From contig NC_080168.1 in NCBI RefSeq assembly GCF_950295315.1, positions 75,371,519 to 75,435,518 on the forward strand: DNA of 64,000 bases. The letters are read 5' to 3'. Position numbers and translations under genes: made by a program. The notes under the pieces are model-generated. The model searched no databases, was not told the DNA's origin, and worked only from the letters and a program-made list of their open reading frames with translations. This document shows positions 56,001 to 64,000 of this stretch, one piece after another. This DNA comes from Erinaceus europaeus. Its lineage: Eukaryota > Chordata > Mammalia > Eulipotyphla > Erinaceidae. Position 1 is the first letter of the stretch; each line of letters starts with the position of its first letter.

Positions 56001-56868
56001 CATTGGTAAAACACTTTCCCACATACACCTCAAGAACATCTTTGATGAATCAAACACAACTGCAAGAAGACTAAAGCAGAAACAAAGCTTCTGAACATCC
56101 AAAGAAACTTTTAAACAAACAGAGAGACCCCTCACAGAATGGGAGAAGATCTTCACATGCCAGACATCAGACAAGAAACTAATCACTAATCACCAAAATA
56201 TATAAAGAGCTCAGCAAACTTAGCAGCAAAAAAGCGAATGACACCATCCAAAAATGGGCAGATAATATGAACAAAACATTCACTACAGAGGAGATCCAAA
56301 AGGCTAACAAACATATGAAAAACTGCTCTAGGTCACTGATTGTCAGAGAAATGCAAATTAAGACAACACTAAGATACCACCTCACTCCTGTAAGAATGGC
56401 ATACATCAAAAAGGACAGTAGCAACAAATGCTGGAGAGGATGTGGGGACAGAGGAACCCTTTTACATTGCTGGTGAGAATGTAAATTGGCACAGCCTCTG
56501 TGGAGAGCAGTCTGGAAAACTCTCAGAAGGCTAGACATGGACCTTCCATAGGATCCAGTAATTCCTCTCCTGGGGTTATACCCCAAGGACTCCATAACAC
56601 CCAACAAAAAGAGGTGTGTGCTCCTATGTTCATAGCAGCACAATTCATAATAGCTAAAACCTGGAAGCAATCCAGATGCCCAACAACAGATGAGTGGCTA
56701 AGAAAGCTGTGGTATATATACACAATGGAATGCTATGTAGCTATCAAGAACAATGAACCCACCTTCTCTGACCCATCTTGGACAGAGCTAGAAGGAATTA
56801 TGTTAAGTGAGCTAAGTCAGAAAGATAAAGATGAGTATGGGATGATCCCACTCATCAACAGAAGTTGA
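53051..56868 (+). pseudogene. L1-5 ORF2, several frame breaks
   Basis: ATG 53051, then a frameshift near 53136. The stretch 53167-54441 is open (424 codons) and has 'VGDFNTPLL', 'IDHMLGHK' and 'SDHSGVKL'. A fold-back insertion at 54424-54444 shifts the frame. RT text follows with motif C as LADD (55159-55170). A stop at 55432-55434 precedes the C-terminal part (55504-56094), and the Cys cluster is at about 56428-56479. The last codons read '[12 protein letters not shown]' and the stop ends at 56868. The core aspartates are kept but the frame is not. Confidence 0.92.
54424..54444. other. Fold-back palindromic insertion in L1-5 ORF2
   Basis: acgttaagaa-a-ttcttaacgt is a 10-bp perfect inverted repeat with a one-base spacer. 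The other L1 copies have plain 'gaaaccgttattaagaatc' here, so about 15-20 bases were gained by copying a neighbouring segment in reverse. Confidence 0.85.
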
Positions 56869-58222
56869 GTAAGAAGATCTGAAAGGGAAACTAGAAGCAG
56901 GACCTGACCAAATTGTAAGTAGGGCACCAAAGTAAAAGCCCTGTGGTGAGGGGTAGACATGCAGCTTCCTGGGCCAGTGGGGGATGGGAGTGGGTGGGAG
57001 GGATGGGTCACAGTCTTTTGGTGGTGGGAATAGTGTTTATGTACACTCCTAGCAAAATGTCGACATATAAATCACTAGTAATTTAATATGAGAGGGGGGA
57101 AATCAATTGTATGTCTCAAAGTTTTTCAAAACACAAACTGAATCTTTTTAATATATAGGCTGTGTATTTGATATGCGGACTCTCTCAAAAGCCTAGACCA
57201 AGTAGATTAGAAGCATCCAATAGCACAGCTATATACAAGATACTGGGTACTATACAGGAAACCCTAACAAAAGGACTTTTCAAAGTTAACCCAATTATCA
57301 AATAATGTGATGATAACATTAACTATCGATTGTCTTTTTGAACCCTAAGACAGCAGGAACCTCACATGTCCACTATAGAGCCCCTACTTCCCCCAGTCCT
57401 GGAATCCTTGGATAGGGCCCACTTTCTCTTATGCCTCTCCCAATCCATATAAAATAATATTGCATCTGCCAATCACAACCTAATCAATGCAACGATGGCC
57501 ACCTCAACATGCTTCTATTCAGACTGTGTCCAGAGACTTCATGTGTGGAATGACAACCCTTCAGCTTCATTACTCGGGTGAGACCTTTCATTTTATAGTA
57601 CACTCTAATTTCATCTCAGGTGGTTCACTTTCTAACAAAGTCCCAAAACCTAGATATACACCAGTTTCTGTGAGAGAGAGCTTATGTTCACACGTATCCA
57701 TAAACTACTGCAAAATATATACCTCAAAGCAGAAGTACACTAGAGTTTGCAGTGAGTACCTCCCTAACACTTCCTCTCCACTATTCCAACCTTTGGGTCC
57801 ATGATTGCTCAACAATTTGTTTGGCTTTGTATGTTAACTCTCTTTTCAATCACCAGGTTCCAGATGCCATCAGGATGCTGGCCAGGCTTCCCTGGATTGA
57901 AGACCCCACCAATGTGTCCTGGAGCTCAGCTTCCCCAGAGACACACCCTATTAGGGAAAGAGAGAGGCAGACTGGGAGTATGGACCGACCAGTCAATGCC
58001 CATGTTCAGCGGGGAAGCAATTACAGAAGCCAGACCTTCTACCTTCTGAAACCCTCAATGACCCTGGTCCATGCTCCCAGATGGATAGAGAATGGGAAAG
58101 CTATCAGGGGAGGGAGTGGGATAAGGAGATTGGGTGGTGGGAATTGTTCGGAGTTGTACCCCTCCTACCCTATGGTTTTGTTAATTAATCCTTTCTTCAA
58201 TAAAAAAAAATTTAAAAAAAAG
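56869..58222 (+). other. L1-5 3' UTR
   Basis: Matches the L1-1 3' UTR throughout. It has a G-rich run with five G3+ tracts at 56979-57007, the shared open frame (ATG 57801, 82 codons), and an end 'cctttcttcaataaaaaa'. Confidence 0.9.
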
Positions 58223-58278
58223 AAAAGGAAAATGGACACCAGCAATGGCAGTGAGTTCTAGTGATAACCCTAATGGGG

Positions 58279-59224
58279 AAAATAGTGTTAAGTGGTGAGT
58301 GTTGTTCTTCTTGAGCAGAAAAATAGCAAACTATTACTATAAAGTCACGTAGAGAAGAAACAGTTTCTAAGGCTTCCTCAAACCCAAGAGAACATTCTGA
58401 TGCCACCCTCTGTGGTGGCAGTGAATGGGTCCACACATCTTCTGGCAATACTGAGGGGCAAGTTTTGAGGAACTTTATATGAATAGCACATCAAATTGTT
58501 TACTCTTCACTTTGACGACATAGATTAACTAGACAAAGTCATTCATGACAAAATTCATAGACAGATTTAGACTCTGATAGGAAAGATTATTAGATCTATG
58601 TTTTACCAATATATAACTAAATTTAGCACTTGTTTCAGTGATGAATTTAGGCATCAAACCATCACAGTACTAATGATACTTACATATTTGCTAATAATAG
58701 AAGTCAGCTATTTCCATATATCATTATAATAATTGTTGATATATCAAAATATCATATATGTTCATAACCAGTCTCACATTATAGAAGACTTTAAACCCAC
58801 TGCTATATGTAATATGTGTTAACAAAGAAGCACATATATCACTACAAGAAAATTTAGTTTAAAAATGTTACTCATTTATATGTAGCTAGTTCTCTGTCCT
58901 TCCATATATATAATTTTATTAATTTACACACTTTGAGAAGCAATATATCAACTTCATTGGGCAATGAAACATGACCATAAAACTACACATCTTAGGAAGA
59001 CCTGTACTACCCTATTCTGGCCAACAATTTGAAGCTTATGAAGGTAACAACCCCAGTTCTTAAAACACTTTTTAAAAGGGATGTAAGAATATGTGAAATC
59101 TGCAACCATTCTGATAGGTAGAAGTTACTTATAGTGATTGCATTCAAAATATTAATGGCATGGATTACATAAGAGGGGCTGTATGGCTTGAGTTCTTCTT
59201 ACTACCTTTTAGTACAGGGTTAAA
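58279..59224. other. No recognisable feature
   Basis: AT-rich single-copy-looking sequence with short TA-rich patches. Confidence 0.5.
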
Positions 59225-59465
59225 GACACAAGCAATTAAATCAATATCTTGGCTTTGAATCAGATCTTAAATTCATTATCTGGTCTTGGACAAAACAGTA
59301 AAACTTTCTAAGCCTTCTTTTCCACATCAAAAAATGGGAATGATGATACCTGCCTTAAAGTGTTATTAAGGGAATTAAATTATACATGCAAAACACTAAA
59401 TAATGCATGCACAGAATAGTTAGCACAGTACTTCACATAGTAAATACTCAATAACTTGTAGCAAC
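59225..59465 (+). mobile_element. MIR (ancient tRNA-derived SINE), plus strand
   Basis: 'atctggtcttggacaaaaca', 'aaaaaatgggaatgatgata', 'ctgccttaaagtgttattaa' and 'acatagtaaatactcaataa' follow the MIR core and 3' end in order. Confidence 0.85.
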
Positions 59466-59559
59466 AATACTATTCTATTTTAGTTACTAATGCTATCTAA
59501 TCATAACTTATTTTGATTCCCTAAGATGATCTCTTCAAAGGATTATATGATTAAGAGGC

Positions 59560-59800
59560 AATGTTTCAGAACACAGACTATAACAAACCGCATGGGTATA
59601 AAATTTCCTACACCACTTTCAATCTAGATAACTCTTAGCAAATTAATTTCTCTTGAGATTCAGTTTCCACATCAGTGAAAATGGAGAAATAATAGTATTT
59701 TACTATGTAGGGTCATTATGAATGTTAAATTAGTAAACATATATGAAGTTACATTATTTTGTGCACAAGGTAAATACTTTGCAAACATCCATTATCATAT
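59560..59800 (+). mobile_element. Second MIR, plus strand
   Basis: 'gattcagtttccacatcagt', 'aaatggagaaataatagtat', 'gtagggtcattatgaatgtt' and 'acaaggtaaatactttgcaa' mark a MIR more diverged than the one just upstream. Confidence 0.78.
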
Positions 59801-59850
59801 ATATGTATATATATGTAAATATATATATATATTTAAACATATACATATAT
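59797..59850. repeat. TA-rich simple repeat
   Basis: Imperfect TA/TG tract following the MIR. Confidence 0.8.
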
Positions 59851-59888
59851 TCTTAGCAAGCTATATGGAGCTCTACTTTCTCTCATCT

Positions 59889-60182
59889 AAATGTTAATGA
59901 AAGTTGGGAGTTGGGCAGTAGCTCAGTGGGTAAAGCACAGGTGGTGAAAAGCTCAAGGACCCCATAAGGATCCCAGTTCCAGCCCCCGGCTCCCCACCTG
60001 CACTGGAGTCACTTCACAGACAGTGAAGCAGGTCTGCAGGTGTCTATCTTTCTCTCCCCGCCTCTGTCTTCCCCTACTCTCTCCATTTCTGTCTGTCCTA
60101 TCCAACAACAACAATAAAACAACACGGGTAACAAAAGGGAACAAATAAATATTTTTTAAAAATCTTTAAAAAATGTTAATGA
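59889..60182 (+). mobile_element. SINE type 1 with 12-bp TSD, plus strand
   Basis: Body 59901-60170 and TSD aaatgttaatga (59889-59900, 60171-60182). Head 'gggagttgggcagtagctca', box B-like 'cagttccagcccc', 'ggctccccacctgcactgg' and 'ctgtcctatccaacaac'. Confidence 0.93.
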
Positions 60183-60231
60183 TAATTTACAATAAGGGAA
60201 GTCAAGGTGATTCCATTAAAATAAGGCTATT

Positions 60232-60345
60232 TTTTTGAGGCAAGAAGACAGAGAGACTGGAGTACTTCTCAGCCCTGGGAATCCAACCTGGAATCCCATG
60301 CATGCAAGTCCTGTGTTCTTCCACTGAGATAGCTGCCAAGCCAAA
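60232..60345 (-). mobile_element. Divergent SINE fragment, minus strand
   Basis: 'gaagacagagagactggagt', 'ctgggaatccaacctggaat' (reversed box B) and 'cactgagatagctgcc' (reversed head). Confidence 0.55.
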
Positions 60346-60731
60346 ATAAAGCAATCCATATGCATATATTTTGATGTTAAGAACAACAATCCTAGGAAAA
60401 AAATAAGCTCAAATTGTTTCCTAGAAATAATCTACTTCTCTTGGATTTAAAATCCAAATAAAATTCTACATAAGAGAGATTCCATAAAATTTGAAATATT
60501 ACTTTTATGGCAACAGCCATATGAAAAGTAAGAATAAATATAGATTTACAGAAAGTGAGTTCTGTTGCCCCAGTTAGAAAACACCTTGGAGAAAGACACC
60601 ATGGAAATACTAGGCTTAATGACAATAGCAAGGGCCACATCAGCATCACAGGCAAGAGATGCACCTGTTTCCCAGCAGGGGACTGGCCTTGCTCCTCACT
60701 TGGCAATTAGGCTTGACTTAATTTAAGACCT

Positions 60732-60735
<4 letters not shown>
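60346..60735. other. No recognisable feature
   Basis: Nothing recognised on either strand. Confidence 0.5.

Positions 60736-60741
<6 letters not shown>

Positions 60742-60770
<29 letters not shown>
60742..60770 (+). repeat. Poly-A run (29 bases)
   Basis: Uninterrupted A29 preceded by a (CA)5. It sits immediately 5' of the old L1 UTR fragment. Confidence 0.95.
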
Positions 60771-60772
<2 letters not shown>

Positions 60773-61175
60773 AGTATAGACATGGGCTCTTTGGACTATA
60801 ACTAAAATAGGACTCCTAACAATCTAAAAAACAGAGACCCCCCCCCCAACTCTTAATCTGAACTATTCCAGCCTTTAGATTCATGAATAGTCAACAATTT
60901 GTTTGGCTTTATATGTTAACTCTTTTTTCAGCCATAAGGTTCCAGATGCTACCATGATGCCAACCGGACTTCCCTGGACAGACAACCCCATCAATGAGCC
61001 CTGCTTCCCAAGAACCCAGCTCCACTAGAGAATGAAAGAGACAGGCTGGGAGCATGGATTGACCTGTCAATGCCCATGTTCAGTGGGGAAGCATTACAAA
61101 AGGCAGACCTTCCACCTTCTGCACCCCATAATGACCCTGGGTCCATACTCCCAGAGGGTTAAAGAATAGGGAAGT
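60771..61175 (+). mobile_element. Old L1 3' UTR fragment, cut by L1-6
   Basis: Old-type blocks 'ttcatgaatagtcaacaatt', 'catgatgccaaccggactt' and 'catactcccagagggttaaa', then an abrupt switch to ORF2 sequence. In the lettered frame discussed for young UTRs this copy has stops. Confidence 0.8.
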
Positions 61176-63943
61176 TCAAAAAATAAGAGAACCATACAGA
61201 AGATCAATGAAGCCAAATGTTGGTTATTTGAAAGACTAAACAAAATTGACAACCCCCTATCCACACTCACCAAACAAAGAGAGAAGACTCAAATTAATAG
61301 AATTGTAAACGATGGAGGAGATATCACAACTGACACCACAGATATCCAGAGAATCCTGTGAAACTTCAATGAAGAACTATATGCCACCAAGCCAGAGAAT
61401 CTGGAAGAAATGGAACAATTCCTAGAAACATATGTCCTTCCAAAACTGAACCAAGAAGAACTACAAAACCTAAATGCACCAATTACAGATAAAGAAATTG
61501 AAACCGTTATTAAGAATCTCCCCAACAACAAAAGTCCTGGATCAGATGGCTTCACAAATGAATTCTACAAAACTTTCAGGAAACACTTAGTACCTATACT
61601 TCTTAAGCTTTTCCATAAGATTGAAGAAACAGGAATACTCCCTTCCACCTTCTATGAAGCCAACATCACCCTGATACCAAAAGCTGATAGGGACACAACA
61701 AAAAAGGAAAACTACAGACCAATATCTCTGATGAACATAGATGCCAAAATATTAAACAAGATCTTGGCAAACCGGATACAGCAGCACATCAAAAAGATTG
61801 TTCAAATGACCAAGTCGGATTCATCCCAGGAATGCAAGGTTGGTTCAACATCTGTAAGTCAATCAATGTCATTCACCACATCAATAAAAGCAAAACCCAA
61901 AACCAAATGATTATCTCAATAGATGCAGAGAAAGCCTTTGACAAAATCCAACACCCACTCATGCTCAAAGCTCTACAAAAAAATAGGAATAGATGGGAAA
62001 TTCCTCAAGATACTGGAATCTGTATATAGCAAACCTACAGCCAAAATCATACTTAATGGGCAGAAGCTGAAAGCATTCCTCCTCAGATCAGGGACTAGAC
62101 AGGGCTGTCCACTGTCACCATTACTCTTCAACATAGTTTTGGAAGTTCTTGCCATAGCAATCAGGCAAGAGAAAGGAATCAAAGGAATACAGATTGGAAG
62201 GGAAGAAGTCAAGCTCTCACTATTTTCAGATGATATGATAGTATACATAGAAAAACCTAAAGAATCCAGCAGAAAATTACTGTAAGTTATTAGGCAATAT
62301 AGCAAGGTATCAGCCTACAAATTCAATGTACAAAAATCAGTGGCATCTTTTTATGCAATCACTAAATCTGAAGAAGAAGACATCCAGAAATCACTCCCAC
62401 TTACTGTCTCAGCAAAATCAATCAAATACCTAGGAATAAAGTTGATCAAAGAAGTGAAAGACTTGTATACTTAAAACTATGAGTCACTACTCAAGGAAAT
62501 AGAAACTGATATCAAAAAAATGGAAAGATATCCCATGCTCCTGGATTGGAAGAATAAATGTCATCAAAATGAATATTCCCCCCAGAGCCATATACAAATT
62601 TAATGCAATACCCATCAAAGTTCCACCAAGCTTCTTTAAGAGAATAGAACAAACACAACATTCATTTATCTGGAACCTGAAAACACCTAGAATTGCCAAA
62701 ACCATCTTGAGGAAAAGAAACAGAAATGGAGGCCTCACATTCCCAGATCTCAAACTATATTATAAAGCTATCATCATCAAATCAGCATGGTACTGGAACA
62801 AAAATAGGCACACAGACCAGTGGAACAGAACTGAAAGCCCAGAAATAAATCTCCACACCTATGGACATCTAATCTTTGATAAGGGGTCCCAAAGGATTAA
62901 ATGGAAAAAGGAGGCTCTCTTCAATAAATGGTGCTGGGAAAACTGGGTTGTAACATGCAGAAGAATGAAATTGAACCACTTTCTCTCACCAGAAACAAAA
63001 ATCAACTCCAAATGGATCAAAGACCTGGATGTTAGAGCAGAAACAATCAAATACTTAGAGGAAAACATTGGTAAAACACTTTCCCACATACACCTCAAGG
63101 ACATATTTGATGAATCAAACCCAATTGCAAGAAAGACTAAAGCAGGAACAAACCAATGGGACTACATCAAATTGAAAACTTCTGCACATCCAAAGAAACT
63201 ATTAAACACACAAAGAGACCCCTCACAGAATGGGAGAAGATCTTCACATGTCATACATCAGACAAGAAACTAATCACCAAAATATATAAACTTAGCACCA
63301 AAAAAGCAAATGACCCCATCCAAAAATGGGCAGAAGATATGAACAAAACATTCACTACAGAGGAGATCCAAAAGGCTAACAAACATATGAAAAACTGCTC
63401 TAGGTCACTGAATGTCAGAGAAATGCAAATTAAGACAACATTGAGATACCACCTCACTCCTGCGAGAATGGCATACATCAAAAAGGACAGCAGCAACAAA
63501 TGCTGGAGAGGATGTGGGGACAGAGGAACCCTTTTACATTGCTGGTGGGAATGTATATTGGTACAGCCTCTGTGGAGAGCAGTCCGGAAAACTCTCACAA
63601 GGCTAGACACGGACCTTCCATATGATCCAGTAATTCCTCTCCTGGAGTTATACCCCAAGGACCCCATAACACTCAACCAAAAAGAGTTGTGTACTCCTAT
63701 GTTCATAGCAGCACAATTCATAATAGCTAAAAACCTGGAAGCAACCCAGGTGCCCAAACACCAGATGAGTGGCTAAGAAAGCTGTGGTATATATACACAA
63801 TGGAATACTATATAGCTATCAAGAACAATGAACTCACCTTCTCTGACCCATCTTGGACAGAGCTAGAAGGAATTATGTTAAGTGAGCTAAGTCAGAAAGA
63901 TAAAGATGAGTAGGGGATGATCCCACTCATCAACAGAAGTTGA
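61176..63943 (+). pseudogene. L1-6 ORF2 (reverse transcriptase and C-terminal part)
   Basis: Long open pieces (61410-61910, 61923-62285, 62569-63273, 63156-63776) in shifting frames. RT blocks '[19 protein letters not shown]' and '[20 protein letters not shown]' are visible. Motif C reads FSDD (near 62222-62233), with both aspartates kept. Disabling changes include an early TGA (61360), a short deletion near 61805, a TAA at 62283-62285 and a TAG at 63911-63913 just before the natural stop. The Cys cluster '[18 protein letters not shown]' is intact near 63500. Confidence 0.9.
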
Positions 63944-64000
63944 GAAAGAAGATCAGAAAGGGAAACTAAAGGTAGGATCTAACTAAATTGAAAGTAGGGC
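61176..64000 (+). mobile_element. L1-6: 5'-truncated L1 running off the window
   Basis: Starts in ORF2 between endonuclease and RT ('gagaaccatacagaagatc'), reaches the ORF2 end at 63943 and the first bases of a young-type 3' UTR. It is closest in sequence to L1-1 and L1-5. Confidence 0.9.

Larger units (their letters stand above)
51008..58222 (+). mobile_element. L1-5: full-length L1 (about 7.2 kb) with 13-bp TSD
   Basis: It contains a 5' UTR of about 1.07 kb, ORF1 (52073), ORF2 (53051-56868), a 1.35-kb 3' UTR and an A-rich end. Perfect 13-bp repeats at both ends show that the 5' end is complete. It is the same subfamily as L1-1 by ORF1 start and late 5' UTR. Several small frame breaks show it is not recent enough to be active. 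Confidence 0.9.
46335..58278 (+). mobile_element. SINE type 3 split by two L1 insertions
   Basis: The left part 46335-46530 has 'taggttcaatcccttggt', 'ggggaaaacttcatgagctg' and a CT block, and reaches the A-rich linker ending taagaaaagg. A short linker piece aaaaggaaaatgg lies between the L1s at 50995-51007. The right part 58223-58278 repeats that linker and gives the terminal block 'tagtgataaccctaatggg'. The SINE is therefore older than both L1-4 and L1-5. The span given covers the inserts. Confidence 0.75.

Noticed and set aside
60742..60770. Poly-A run as the tail of a processed pseudogene
   Set aside because: The sequence upstream (60360-60735) shows no recognisable mRNA, and the run is followed directly by L1 UTR, so it may be internal to that element.

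Overview
The window is repeat-dominated mammalian DNA, most probably from a hedgehog (Erinaceus or a close relative). Three things point there: tRNA-derived SINEs with the Erinaceus-type head and the box 'ggctccccacctgcag'; a young, diverse L1 population with its own 3' UTR type; and a partial Vingi-type non-LTR retrotransposon at 8341-10110, a clade I recall being reported among mammals only from hedgehogs. I find no host protein-coding exon, no canonical RNA gene and no CRISPR. Nearly every long open frame belongs to a retrotransposon or is its antisense shadow.

Layout. 1-3600: SINEs and an old L1 (5' UTR plus ORF1 remnant) split by a twin-primed L1 3' end (1336-2645) with a 14-bp target-site duplication (TSD). 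3600-8340: mostly single-copy sequence with an L2 remnant, an old L1 3' UTR and SINEs. 8341-10110: Vingi. 10931-11385: MaLR-like LTR. 11570-24184: L1-1, a near full-length degenerate L1 interrupted at 15572-21817 by L1-2, a full-length copy with an intact ORF1 and an ORF2 broken by one stop. 24185-32310: SINEs, single-copy sequence and old L1 pieces. 32310-37490: old L1 3' UTR followed by L1-3, which has a truncated LTR in place of part of ORF2. 37491-39611: no recognisable feature. 39624-42489: a second twin-primed L1 carrying a young solo LTR (40335-40657). 42585-46330: SINEs and an old L1 3' UTR. 46335-58278: one SINE split by two successive L1 insertions, L1-4 (46531-50994) and full-length L1-5 (51008-58222). 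58279-60770: single-copy sequence, two MIRs and two SINEs. 60771-64000: old L1 3' UTR and L1-6, which runs off the window.

How the parts work together. L1 ORF2 protein supplies endonuclease and reverse transcriptase, ORF1 protein is the RNA chaperone, and the SINEs (internal pol III boxes A and B, A-rich tails, 10-17 bp TSDs) are presumed to use the L1 machinery. Vingi would have used its own reverse transcriptase. No L1 or Vingi copy here looks able to make a complete ORF2 as it stands; L1-2 comes closest.

SINE shorthand used below. Type 1: head with box A near 'gtagcgcag' and box B near 'ggttcgaacc', then 'ggctccccacctgcag', a CT-rich block, 'ctgtcctatccaacaa' and an AAC/AAT-rich tail. Type 1L: the same plus an extra 3' block ending near 'gataaccctggagg'. 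Type 2: head 'gatagcataatggttat' and body 'agctgagcagtgctctgg'. Type 3: 'ggttcaatccc' box B, then a 'gggaaacttcac' block and a CT-rich end. Copy ends are judged by eye and may be off by a few bases unless a TSD is given.
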